From Gammaproteobacteria bacterium (GTDB lineage: Bacteria; Pseudomonadota; Gammaproteobacteria; Thiohalobacterales; Thiohalobacteraceae), in assembly GCA_002699185.1 (NCBI GenBank), contig PABG01000067.1, forward strand, positions 1 to 33,552: DNA of 33,552 nucleotides. Direction: 5' to 3'. Below the pieces are notes generated by a model that saw only the letters and a program-made list of their open reading frames with translations, had not been told where the DNA came from and ran no database searches. A program made the position numbers and the translations under genes. This document shows positions 1 through 8,361 of the stretch, piece by piece (position 1 is the first letter of the stretch; each line of letters starts with the position of its first letter).

Positions 1-1
1 C

Positions 2-253
2 ACCGATGTCTGGGCCAGCATGGGCCAGGAAGAGGAACAGGCCAAGCGCCGCGAGGCCTTCCAGGACTTCCAGGTCAACGAGGAGATGCTGGCCGTCGCC
101 GACAACGAGGCCCTGTTCATGCACTGCCTGCCGGCCCATCGCGGCGAGGAGGTCAGCGCCGGCGTCATGGACAGCGCGCAGAGCGTGGTCTGGGACGAGG
201 CCGAAAACCGCCTGCACGCCCAGAAGGCGCTGCTGGAGTTTCTGCTGACCTGA
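2..253 (+). CDS. argF: Ornithine carbamoyltransferase, C-terminal fragment (5' end outside window)
   Basis: This is the last 83 codons of ornithine carbamoyltransferase, which makes citrulline from ornithine and carbamoyl phosphate in cytoplasmic arginine biosynthesis. The reading frame is open from base 2 ([12 protein letters not shown]) to the TGA at 251-253. The [11 protein letters not shown] motif is the signature C-terminal segment of the OTCase family; its Cys and Arg bind ornithine and carbamoyl phosphate. The TDVW..MGQE segment just before it is also typical. The ATG at position 20 in the ORF track is internal, not a start. The next gene begins 48 bp downstream on the same strand. argG lies far to the right on the opposite strand, so the two arginine genes here are not one operon. 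Confidence 0.95.
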   Translation, partial: TDVWASMGQEEEQAKRREAFQDFQVNEEMLAVADNEALFMHCLPAHRGEEVSAGVMDSAQSVVWDEAENRLHAQKALLEFLLT

Positions 254-301
254 AGCCAGCCCCGAGCCCCGGGGGAGTCGCCCTGCCGCGCCATTCCCAT
301 T

Positions 302-2032
302 ATGATCGGGTCCATGTCCGGACCCTCCAGACCCTACGCCGCCATGATCAGCCTGATCCTGCTGCCGGCGGTATTCCTGCTCGATCTCCAGCTGCCCCTG
401 GGCATCGCCACCGGCATCCTCTATGTGCTCCCGGTATTGCTCACTCTCCGGAGCCACCCTGCCCTGCTGTGGCTGGTCACCGGCCTGGCCTGTCTGCTGG
501 TGCTGCTCGCCATACCCCTGTCACCGGACACGGCAACCTGGACCGCCCTGACCAATCGCGGCCTGTCCCTGCTGGTGATCGTACTCAGTGCCGGGCTGCT
601 GCACTTACACCGGCGCCGGGAACAATCCCTGGTCCAGCATGTGCGCAAGGAGGAGATCCTGCAGGAGAGCGAGCGCTATCTGCGCCAGGTCATCGACCTG
701 GTCCCGCACCGGCTCTTCGTCAAGGACGCCGAGGGACGCTTTCTGCTGGTCAACCAGGCGGCGGCCGCCGCCTACGGCCTGAGCGTGGAGGCCATGACCG
801 GCCGCCTGCAGCGGGATCTGCACGTCGACCCCGGGCAGTTGACTCAGATGCTGGCCGACGACCGGACCGTAATCGAAAGCGGCTGCATCCGGCTGAATCC
901 CGAGGAAAGGTTCACCGGGGCCGATGGCATCCCGCGCACATTACGCACCACCAAGATCCCCTTCCGGCTGTCCGGGCACGGTGAGACCGCCGTCATGGGG
1001 CTGTCCATCGACATCACCGAGGACAAGGCGCGCGAGCGTCGCCTGCTCGCCTCCGAACGCAAATACCGCGCCCTGCTGGACAATGCCGTGGATGCCATTC
1101 TGCTGGCCGACATGGAAGGCAACCTGATTGACGCCAACCGCCAGGCCGAACAGCTGCTGGGCTACAGCCGTGATGAACTGAGTCGCATGCACGCAGCCGA
1201 CCTTCACCCCCCGGAAGAACTGCCCAACCTGCAGCAGGTATTCAAGACATTGCGCGAGTCGGGAACGACACTGGTCACCCACCCGGTCATCCGCGGCGAC
1301 GGCGAACTCATCCGCTGCGAGGTGGCGGCCACCTTCATCCGCTATGGTGATGAAGCTGTCGCCCAAGGCATCTTCCGCGACATCACCGAGCGCGAGCGGC
1401 AGATGCAGGCACGGCTGGAGGAGGAACAGCGTCATCGCACCGCCCTGATCCGGGAAGTGCATCACCGTATCAAGAACAACCTGCAGGGCGCGGTGGGCCT
1501 GCTGCGCCAGCAGGCCGGGGCGCATCCGGAGTTGGAGCAGGCCATAGCCGGCGTCATTGGACAGATCCAGTCCATCGCCCTGGTCCACGGCCTGCAGGGC
1601 AAGGGCGATGATCTCAAGGTCTGGCTGTGCGAGATGGTTCAGGCCATTGCCCGCGCTGCCCACCTGTCCAGGACACCGGTCGAGCGACGCGTCGATCTGG
1701 GCGAGGGCAGACCCGTCTGGGTACACAGCGACCATGCCGTGCCGGTAGCGCTGGTCCTGAACGAATTGACCCAGAACGCAGCCAAACATGGTGACGGCGG
1801 GGTGATCAGGATCGAATTGCAACGGGGTACGGACAACAGCGCGCTTGTCCTGGTACGCAACCGGGGATGGCTGCCTCACGGCTTCGATTTCGAAGCCGGG
1901 CAGGGTATCGGCACCGGCCTGAAACTGGTTCGCGCCCTGCTTCCGCCCGAGGGGGCACGGCTGACATTCGAGCAGGACCACGATGAAGTGCAGGCCTGTC
2001 TGCGGCTCGCACCGCCCATATTGCAAAAATAA
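302..2032 (+). CDS. Membrane PAS-PAS sensor histidine kinase, HisKA_2 type
   Basis: A 576-aa sensor kinase. Residues about 12-100 form several hydrophobic segments (ISLILLPAVFLLDL, ATGILYVLPVLLTL, LLWLVTGLACLLVLLAI, LSLLVIVLSAGLL), so the N terminus is a multi-pass membrane domain with little periplasmic exposure. Two PAS domains follow (about 125-245 and 250-370). The dimerisation domain carries EVHHRIKNNLQ at about 385-395, the HisKA_2 phosphoacceptor box with H387 as the likely phosphorylated histidine. The ATPase domain has an N box (VLNELTQNAAKH, about 485) and a late glycine box (GQGIGTGLKL). No response regulator is adjacent. HisKA_2 kinases commonly signal to ANTAR regulators, and one such regulator lies at 16026-16628. 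A second in-frame ATG at 314 is an alternative start; neither has a strong ribosome-binding site. The ligand is unknown. Confidence 0.88.
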   Translation: MIGSMSGPSRPYAAMISLILLPAVFLLDLQLPLGIATGILYVLPVLLTLRSHPALLWLVTGLACLLVLLAIPLSPDTATWTALTNRGLSLLVIVLSAGLLHLHRRREQSLVQHVRKEEILQESERYLRQVIDLVPHRLFVKDAEGRFLLVNQAAAAAYGLSVEAMTGRLQRDLHVDPGQLTQMLADDRTVIESGCIRLNPEERFTGADGIPRTLRTTKIPFRLSGHGETAVMGLSIDITEDKARERRLLASERKYRALLDNAVDAILLADMEGNLIDANRQAEQLLGYSRDELSRMHAADLHPPEELPNLQQVFKTLRESGTTLVTHPVIRGDGELIRCEVAATFIRYGDEAVAQGIFRDITERERQMQARLEEEQRHRTALIREVHHRIKNNLQGAVGLLRQQAGAHPELEQAIAGVIGQIQSIALVHGLQGKGDDLKVWLCEMVQAIARAAHLSRTPVERRVDLGEGRPVWVHSDHAVPVALVLNELTQNAAKHGDGGVIRIELQRGTDNSALVLVRNRGWLPHGFDFEAGQGIGTGLKLVRALLPPEGARLTFEQDHDEVQACLRLAPPILQK

Positions 2033-2045
2033 CGAAGCCGGAATA

Positions 2046-2077
2046 CTGCACGGCGCAATCCGCCGATTCGCGTGCAG
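2046..2077. terminator. Inverted repeat between convergent genes, weak terminator candidate
   Basis: CTGCACG at 2046-2052 is the reverse complement of CGTGCAG at 2071-2077, separated by 18 nt. It lies in the 52-bp gap between the convergent kinase and GGDEF-EAL genes, where a bidirectional terminator would be expected. The stem is short and has no clear T tract, so this is only a candidate. Confidence 0.22.
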
Positions 2078-2084
2078 GAGTCAT

Positions 2085-4850
2085 TCACCCCACCCCCGCA
2101 TCTTCAACATACTGGCATGCGTCGAGCGGGCATGGCTGACTGAAATGGTAACCCTGGGCATAATCAATGCCTAGGCGTTCCAGTTCCGCCAGGATGGCGG
2201 AATTCTCCACGAACTCGGCGCAGGTCTGTATTTCCATGATACGGGCAATATTTCCAATCGCCTCAACCATGGCAGCGGCGACCGGATCCTCGTGCAGATT
2301 GCGGATAAAGCGCCCATCTATCTTGACCATGTCCACCGGCAGTTCCTTGAGATAATAAAGCGATGAAAGCCCCGAACCGAAATCATCCAGCGCGAAGCGA
2401 AATCCCAGCCCACGCAGACGATCCATGATCGCTACCGCGGTATCCAGGCTGGCCACCGCTGCGGTTTCCGTGATCTCGAAACAAATCCGCTGCGGCGAAA
2501 CGGCATGACGCCTGACCGTTTCCGCGATACGCTCGGCACTGTCGGGATCCGACATCGTGGTTCCGGAAAGATTGATATTGAGCACCCCGCCCCTGCCGTC
2601 CCGGAACCGTGGCGCCACCAGACGGCAGGCGTTCTCGATCACCCACTGGTCGATATCCGGCATAATCCCGTGCCGCTCGGCAGCGGGGATGAATGCCCCC
2701 GGACCGACCAGGCCGCCGGCATCATCACGCAGGCGCAGGAGCAGTTCGGAATGCGGAAGCAGCCGTGGTTTAAGGGGACGAATTTCCTGGCAGTAGAGTT
2801 CGAAACTGTTCTCATCCAAAGCCTGGGAAAGCCGGGCAACCCATTCCATGTGGCCCTGGCGTTCGATAAGACGGCGATCATCGGGACGATAGACATGGAT
2901 ATGATTGCGCCCCATCTCCTTCGCCGCATAGCAGGCGGTATCCGCCTCGCGGATCAACCCCTCCACGCCGATGTCGATATTCTCCGACCCGACCGCAACC
3001 AGACCGATGCTCAGACCGGTCTGGAAGGCCTTCCCCTCCCAGGGGAAACGCAGATCCCGCACCACTTCACGCAGCTTATCTGTTACCTGAAGCGCCTGAT
3101 CCACATCGCAATGCCTGAGCAGAAGCGCGAATTCGTCGCCTCCGAAACGCGCCAGCACATCCGACTCCCGCACCTGACGACGCATCAGGAAGGCAAGCTG
3201 ACGCAGCATCTGGTCTCCGGCAGCGTGACCGACGGTATCATTGACCACCTTGAAGTTGTCCAGATCGATAAAGGCAAGGACATGCTCGCCCTCATTGCGC
3301 CGGACATCCTCCAGCACCTCATGCAGAATCTGCTCGAAGGCCCGACGGTTATGCAGACCGGTCAATGGGTCGTGACTGGCGTGATAAGAGAGAATGCCGT
3401 CGGCATGCTGCAGCCGGGTCTTGCTCGCGAACACCACCACCGCCCCGACCACGTGGCCCTGACTGTCGCGAATGGGGGCGCAGGAATCGTCAATGGGCAC
3501 CTCGCGGCCATCGCGGGTAATCAGCACATGCCCCTCGGTCAGTACCTGAATTCGCCCCCTGTGAAGGCAGGCATTGACGGGGTCGGCATCGGAACTGTGA
3601 AGCCGGTTGTAGACCCGAAACACCTCGCTGTAATGTCGCCCGAAGGCTTCATGCAGCGGCCAGCCGGTCAACTCGACCGCCACGGGATTGAGATAGCGGA
3701 CACGCCCGTCGGCCTCGGTGGCCACCACCGCATCGCCGATGGAAGCCAGCACGGTCTCCGACATCTCCTTCTCCACGAACACCCGTTCCGCATCCCGTCG
3801 CACCCGGGCCAGGCTGAGGGTGGCCAATATTGCGGCCACGACCACCAGCACCAGATAGACGATCAGCACCAGGCCGTAATGACGTGCCTCGACGCGCAGC
3901 CGCGACAAGGCCTGCGCCGAAACCCGGTCGGCCAGTATGAACAGCCGGTTAATGAATGCCGTGCTTTGCGACCACCACTGCCCCACACTCAGTGGATAGT
4001 CACCTGTCTCGGCGGCGGCGAGCATCGCCGAGGCCGTCTCCAGCAGCATCGACCGGTGCGATTCAATATCCGCCAGCACTTTGGCGATGGCGGCATCCGT
4101 CTTCACCGGTTCGGCGGCAGCCAGGAGCTGCGCGAGATGATGGCGCGCCTGACGGTGGGCAGAGCGGGCCTGTTCCAGTTCGGCGGCGCGCAACGGCAGG
4201 CCGGCGGCCGAATGATAGGCCAGCAGGGCACGGAATCGGCCGGCATACTCGGCCACCTCGGCCACGTGGGAGTTGACCAGGAAATTCAGACGCATGACCT
4301 CGGGCGGGGCATCGGCGGCCAGCATCAGTTCCTGCCGCAGCGCGGCAGCCAGGATATTGAGTTGCGAGGTCGCATCGACCCAGTCGGACAGATCCACAGG
4401 TTCACCCGTCCCCGCCAGCCGGGCATCGACACGCCCGCGCAATCCCGCCACCCGATCCAGTGCGGCCTCGAGCCTGCCCAGACGCAGCCGGATCGGCCCG
4501 CTTCGCGCTCGCACTTCGGGGATCAGATCAATGCGTTCCCGTACCCGGGACCAGGCCGCATCGACTTCGGCGCGGATGTCCTCGAGCCCCGGGATCGCCG
4601 CCCCGACCGCCACCCCCGTACTCAGGCGCGCCGCGGTCAGCCCCCGCTCCCGGGCCTGGGCATCGGTGGCTTTCAGAATGGCATCGACCGCCGCCTGCAC
4701 ACGACCGAATTGCTCCACACTGCGATAGGCCAGCCACGCCTGCTGTCCCAGCACCAGCCCCAGCACCAGTACGATGATTGCGGCCGTTGCCACCGACAGA
4801 TGAATGATGTTTCCGGCAAGAAAGGCCCGGAGTTGTGTGGGACGATCCAT
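2085..4850 (-). CDS. Membrane sensor PAS-GGDEF-EAL protein (c-di-GMP synthase/phosphodiesterase)
   Basis: A 921-aa protein that should make and/or degrade cyclic di-GMP at the inner membrane. TM1 is at about 17-40 and TM2 at about 328-350, enclosing a helical periplasmic domain of about 290 aa. Its ARERGLTAA stretch resembles NIT-type (nitrate/nitrite-sensing) helical sensors. A PAS domain (about 365-480) follows. The GGDEF domain has an intact FGGDEF active site and an RESD inhibitory I-site exactly five residues upstream, so diguanylate cyclase activity with product inhibition is expected. In the EAL domain the signature reads ELL, but the catalytic glutamate is kept, as are the Asn of NINLSG, ITET, LDDFGSG, the Lys of VKID, AEFVE and AQGY. 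Both activities look possible. The gene is convergent with the histidine kinase and its start codon lacks a strong ribosome-binding site. Confidence 0.88.
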   Translation of the reverse strand: MDRPTQLRAFLAGNIIHLSVATAAIIVLVLGLVLGQQAWLAYRSVEQFGRVQAAVDAILKATDAQARERGLTAARLSTGVAVGAAIPGLEDIRAEVDAAWSRVRERIDLIPEVRARSGPIRLRLGRLEAALDRVAGLRGRVDARLAGTGEPVDLSDWVDATSQLNILAAALRQELMLAADAPPEVMRLNFLVNSHVAEVAEYAGRFRALLAYHSAAGLPLRAAELEQARSAHRQARHHLAQLLAAAEPVKTDAAIAKVLADIESHRSMLLETASAMLAAAETGDYPLSVGQWWSQSTAFINRLFILADRVSAQALSRLRVEARHYGLVLIVYLVLVVVAAILATLSLARVRRDAERVFVEKEMSETVLASIGDAVVATEADGRVRYLNPVAVELTGWPLHEAFGRHYSEVFRVYNRLHSSDADPVNACLHRGRIQVLTEGHVLITRDGREVPIDDSCAPIRDSQGHVVGAVVVFASKTRLQHADGILSYHASHDPLTGLHNRRAFEQILHEVLEDVRRNEGEHVLAFIDLDNFKVVNDTVGHAAGDQMLRQLAFLMRRQVRESDVLARFGGDEFALLLRHCDVDQALQVTDKLREVVRDLRFPWEGKAFQTGLSIGLVAVGSENIDIGVEGLIREADTACYAAKEMGRNHIHVYRPDDRRLIERQGHMEWVARLSQALDENSFELYCQEIRPLKPRLLPHSELLLRLRDDAGGLVGPGAFIPAAERHGIMPDIDQWVIENACRLVAPRFRDGRGGVLNINLSGTTMSDPDSAERIAETVRRHAVSPQRICFEITETAAVASLDTAVAIMDRLRGLGFRFALDDFGSGLSSLYYLKELPVDMVKIDGRFIRNLHEDPVAAAMVEAIGNIARIMEIQTCAEFVENSAILAELERLGIDYAQGYHFSQPCPLDACQYVEDAGVG

Positions 4851-5028
4851 AGCACGCCTGCCAATGACAACAGGGCCATGTCAGGTCAGACGCGGAGAGA
4901 CGTCACAATGATGGACACGGCCGGGCTTGCTGCGGGGATGAGGCAGACACAACCAGACTCCGGCGCGGAAGAAGGGCGCTGAGAGGGTCTGGCTTCACTA
5001 TTGCATGAATGGAGGAATTTCTCAACGA

Positions 5029-5047
5029 CCCGGCCATCACGGCCGGG
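5029..5047 (-). terminator. Candidate terminator after phoU
   Basis: CCCGGCC (5029-5035), a 5-nt loop, then GGCCGGG (5041-5047) form a GC-only 7-bp hairpin starting 10 bp past the phoU stop codon. The bases that follow on the minus strand (TCGTTGAGAAATTC) are only mildly T-rich. It is well placed for the end of the pst operon. The rest of 4851-5056 shows no gene. Confidence 0.45.
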
Positions 5048-5056
5048 GTGGCCTGA

Positions 5057-5782
5057 CTAGGACGACGGCTTGCTGCGCGCCTCGGCCTCCATCTGCTCCA
5101 GGCTGGTGTGGCGCACGTCCTTGCCGCGCACCAGGTAGATCACGTATTCACAGATATTGCGGGCACGGTCGCCGATGCGCTCCAGCGAGCGTGCCGCCCA
5201 CATGGTATCCAGGGCACTGGGAATGCTGCGGTTGTCTTCCATCATCAGGGTGATGAGTTGGCGCATGATGCCGTCGTATTCCTTGTCCAGCTTCAGGTCC
5301 TCGCGCCAGACCTCCACCGCCATCTCGGCATCCATGCGAGCGAAGGTGTTCAGCGAACCCTTGAGCATCTTCCCCGCCAGCTCCCCCAGGTGTTCGATGC
5401 GCCCGTGGAAGCGGTCCACCTGCGACTTGTCGCTGATGTGCATGGCCATGCGGGCGATACGCTCGGCCTCGTCACCGATACGCTCCAGATCTGTGATGGT
5501 CTTGATCACCGCCACCAGCAGGCGCAGATCCCCGGCCGTCGGCTGCCGCCGGGCGAGAATGACATTGCACTCCTCGTCGATGGCCACTTCCATGGCATTG
5601 ACTTTGTAGTCGTTATTGACCACCACGTCGGCCAGTCGCTCGTCGCCCTCGACCAGCGAGCGCACCGCATCCGCCACCTGCTGCTCGACCAGACCGCCCA
5701 TCGACATCACCTTGTTGCGGATGTCCTCGAGTTCAGTATTGTACTGGCGCGATATATGCTGACTGATGCTGTTCTTGTCCAT
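5057..5782 (-). CDS. phoU: Phosphate signalling regulator PhoU
   Basis: A 241-aa protein, the usual PhoU length. PhoU is a cytoplasmic, peripherally membrane-associated protein that links the Pst transporter to the PhoR-PhoB two-component system and represses Pho signalling when phosphate is plentiful. The sequence is all-helical with two PhoU repeats. It shows typical metal-binding-helix segments (SMGGLVEQQVADAV, TDLERIGDEAERIARMA in the first half, and SLERIGDRARNICEYVIYLVRG in the second). The E-R-IGD-A-R/E-I pattern occurs in both repeats, as expected. GGGGGAGC sits just before the ATG. It is the last gene of pstC-pstA-pstB-phoU, 34 bp after pstB, and is followed by a candidate hairpin terminator. 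Confidence 0.96.
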   Translation of the reverse strand: MDKNSISQHISRQYNTELEDIRNKVMSMGGLVEQQVADAVRSLVEGDERLADVVVNNDYKVNAMEVAIDEECNVILARRQPTAGDLRLLVAVIKTITDLERIGDEAERIARMAMHISDKSQVDRFHGRIEHLGELAGKMLKGSLNTFARMDAEMAVEVWREDLKLDKEYDGIMRQLITLMMEDNRSIPSALDTMWAARSLERIGDRARNICEYVIYLVRGKDVRHTSLEQMEAEARSKPSS

Positions 5783-5816
5783 GGTGCTCCCCCTGTGCTC
5801 GCCTGGGTGCGGCTGA

Positions 5817-6647
5817 TCAACCGTAGCGCCCGGTGATGTAATCCTCGGTCATCTTCTGGGTCGGATTGGTGAAGATGGTGTTGGTGTCGCCGAATTCGAT
5901 CAGTTCGCCCAGATACATGAAGGCAGTATAGTCGGAAACACGCGCTGCCTGCTGCATATTGTGGGTGACGATCACGATCGTGTACTTCGACTTGAGTTCG
6001 TAGATCAGTTCCTCGATCTTGAGCGTGGAGATCGGATCCAGCGCCGAGGCCGGCTCGTCGAGCAGGATGACCTCCGGTTCGATGGCGATGGCCCGGGCGA
6101 TAACCAGTCGCTGCTGCTGGCCACCCGACAGGCCCATCGCGCTTTCATGCAGGCGATCCTTGACCTCGTCCCACAGCGCCGCCCCGCGCAGGGAACGTTC
6201 CACCACCTCGTCCAGGGTGCGACGGCTGGTCACGCCCTGCAGTCGCAGGCCATAGGCGACATTCTCGTAGATGCTCTTGGGGAAGGGATTGGGTTTCTGG
6301 AACACCATTCCCACCCGCCGGCGCAGATCGGCCACATTGGTGGAACGGGAATAGATATCGTCGCCATCGAGCCGGATGCTGCCCTCGATGCGCACGCCGT
6401 CGACCAGGTCGTTCATACGGTTGAAGCAGCGCAGCAGGGTGGACTTGCCGCAGCCGCTGGGACCGATATAGGCAGTCACGCGATTGCGGGGGATGGACAT
6501 GGTGATCTGTTTCAGCGCCTGACTCTGGCCGTAATACAGGTCCAGGGCCTGCACCTCGATACAGATGTCCTCCCGGCTGATATCCAGCACCTCGCGCCGC
6601 TCGACCAGATGTGGATCGATGGCATGGGTCTTGGTCTGTTCATTCAT
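5817..6647 (-). CDS. pstB: Phosphate ABC transporter ATP-binding protein PstB
   Basis: A 276-aa ATPase that powers high-affinity phosphate import through PstC-PstA at the inner membrane. All ABC motifs are visible: Walker [10 protein letters not shown], the PstB-typical CFNRMNDL just after it, the Q-loop in [19 protein letters not shown], signature LSGGQQQR, Walker [14 protein letters not shown], and the H-loop IVTHNMQQA. Both FNRMNDL and MFQKPNPF are PstB hallmarks that separate it from other ABC ATPases. The protein has a 25-30 residue N-terminal lead before the ABC core, slightly longer than the E. coli protein. The gene lies 30 bp after pstA and 34 bp before phoU on the same strand, so it is surely in the same transcript. 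Confidence 0.97.
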   Translation of the reverse strand: MNEQTKTHAIDPHLVERREVLDISREDICIEVQALDLYYGQSQALKQITMSIPRNRVTAYIGPSGCGKSTLLRCFNRMNDLVDGVRIEGSIRLDGDDIYSRSTNVADLRRRVGMVFQKPNPFPKSIYENVAYGLRLQGVTSRRTLDEVVERSLRGAALWDEVKDRLHESAMGLSGGQQQRLVIARAIAIEPEVILLDEPASALDPISTLKIEELIYELKSKYTIVIVTHNMQQAARVSDYTAFMYLGELIEFGDTNTIFTNPTQKMTEDYITGRYG

Positions 6648-6677
6648 GACTTTCTCTGCCTTTGCTCGACGACGGCG

Positions 6678-8351
6678 TCAGCCCTGATCGTACGCCTTGA
6701 ACTGTTCCCGCAGCCGGTTGCGGATGGCAATGGCCGCGATATTGAGCACCACGATGACCACTACCAGCAGCAGCGCCGTGGCATACACCAGCGGGCGGGC
6801 GGCCTCGACGTTGGGGCTCTGGAAGCCGACGTCGTAGATATGGAAGCCCAGGTGCATGAACTTGCGCTCAAGATGCACGAACGGCGGATTGCCGTCCACC
6901 GGCAGTGAGGGGGCGAGCTTGACCACGCCGACCAGCATCAGCGGCGCCACCTCGCCGGCGGCGCGCGCCACCGCCAGGATCAGGCCGGTCATCATGGCCG
7001 GGCTGGCCATCGGCAGCACGGTGCGCCAGAGCGTCTCCGCCTTGGTCGCGCCGAGCGCCAGGCTGCCCTCGCGGATGGTGCTGGGAATGCGTGACAGCCC
7101 TTCCTCGGTGGCCACGATCACCACCGGCAGGGTCAGCAGCGCCAGGGTCAGTGAGGCCCAGAAGATGCCCGGCGTACCGAAGGTCGGCGCCGGCTGGGCC
7201 TCGGGGAAGAACAGATCATCGATGCTGCCGCCGAGGAAGTAGACGAAAAACCCGAGGCCGAACACGCCGTAGACGATCGAGGGCACGCCGGCGAGGTTGT
7301 TGACCGCGATGCGGATGGTGCGGGTCAGCGGCCCCTGTTTGGCGTACTCGCGCAGATAGACGGCCGCGATCACACCGAAGGGCGTGACGACCACCGACAT
7401 CAGGATCACCATGATGACAGTGCCGAAGATGGCGGGGAAGATGCCGCCCTCGGTGTTGGCCTCCCGGGGCTCATCGCTGACGAACTCCCACAGCTTGGCG
7501 AAATAGAAGCCGATCTTGTCAACCGGACCCATGGCGTTGGGCCGGTAGACCCGCACCACCTTGGCCAGGGGCACCTCCACCTCGCGCCCGTCCATGACGG
7601 TGGCGAGAAAGCTGTCCCGCCGCAGCTGACCGTAAAGCTCGCCGAGTTGCTGCTGCAGGACCTCGTAGTCGTCCTGCAGCCGCTCCCGCCTGGTCTCGAT
7701 CGCGGCCAGATTGTCCGGTGTGTCCCGGCCCTCGAGTTCCAGCCGGCGCCGTTCCAGGCGCAGCTTCTCCATGGCGTAGTTGATATCGCCGATGCGTCCT
7801 TTCTCGATGTCCTCGATCCGGTGCTGCAACTCCGTGGCCCGCGCCAGCCTTTCCTGCAGGGCCTGCCAGGCGGCATCGCCACTGGCCACGACCCGGCCTT
7901 CCTGTTTCACGCTGACCAGGAAGCCGTAGAAATTGCCCCACTCGTAACGTTCCACCACCATGATGTCCGCCGGGGTGTCGCGATCCTGCACCCGCGGCTC
8001 CAGCAGCCAGCGGAAATCCAGGCCGACCAGGTCGCGGTTGCCGGTCTTGACCAGCAGGCGCTCGACCTCGAGCGCGTCACCCGGCACCTCGACGCCGGAG
8101 GCCTCGATCCGTCCGCGGGTCACGATCTCGCTGTCGTGGACCTCACCGATGATGCGCTGCTGCTGACCGTCCGGCTGCAGGTAGTCGAATTCATACACCG
8201 TGGCCGGCCAGAAGTGGGCCAGGCCGCGCACCGCAATCAGCGCCAGCAGCCCCACCACCATGATCATGCTGGCGCTGACCGCAGCCGCGTTGAGCCAGAT
8301 CCAGGGCGTGCCACTCTTGAACCAGTTGCCGATGCTGCGATTCGTTGTCAT
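6678..8351 (-). CDS. pstA: Phosphate ABC transporter permease PstA, long form with coiled-coil insert
   Basis: A 557-aa inner-membrane permease, far longer than the roughly 300 aa of E. coli PstA. One transmembrane segment (about 20-42) is followed by a predicted periplasmic region of about 260 residues. That region contains a long charged helix with coiled-coil character (about 160-245: ELQHRIEDIEKGRI, AMEKLRLERRRLELE, RERLQDDYEVLQQQLGEL). The C-terminal 250 residues are the permease core with several membrane spans and the ABC-coupling EAA-like loop (EGSLALGATKAETLWRTVLPMASPAM). AGGAAGCA precedes the ATG, and pstC ends only 10 bp upstream. Long PstA proteins are known in pseudomonads and related gammaproteobacteria; the role of the extra domain is not established as far as I know. 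Confidence 0.94.
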   Translation of the reverse strand: MTTNRSIGNWFKSGTPWIWLNAAAVSASMIMVVGLLALIAVRGLAHFWPATVYEFDYLQPDGQQQRIIGEVHDSEIVTRGRIEASGVEVPGDALEVERLLVKTGNRDLVGLDFRWLLEPRVQDRDTPADIMVVERYEWGNFYGFLVSVKQEGRVVASGDAAWQALQERLARATELQHRIEDIEKGRIGDINYAMEKLRLERRRLELEGRDTPDNLAAIETRRERLQDDYEVLQQQLGELYGQLRRDSFLATVMDGREVEVPLAKVVRVYRPNAMGPVDKIGFYFAKLWEFVSDEPREANTEGGIFPAIFGTVIMVILMSVVVTPFGVIAAVYLREYAKQGPLTRTIRIAVNNLAGVPSIVYGVFGLGFFVYFLGGSIDDLFFPEAQPAPTFGTPGIFWASLTLALLTLPVVIVATEEGLSRIPSTIREGSLALGATKAETLWRTVLPMASPAMMTGLILAVARAAGEVAPLMLVGVVKLAPSLPVDGNPPFVHLERKFMHLGFHIYDVGFQSPNVEAARPLVYATALLLVVVIVVLNIAAIAIRNRLREQFKAYDQG

Positions 8352-8361
8352 TGCTTCCTGC

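Noticed and set aside
2505-4982. 825-aa plus-strand ORF opposite the GGDEF-EAL gene
   Set aside because: It is antisense to a clear multi-domain protein gene. Its translation is His/Gln/Gly-rich low-complexity sequence without recognisable domains, as expected from the reverse frame of GC-rich coding DNA.
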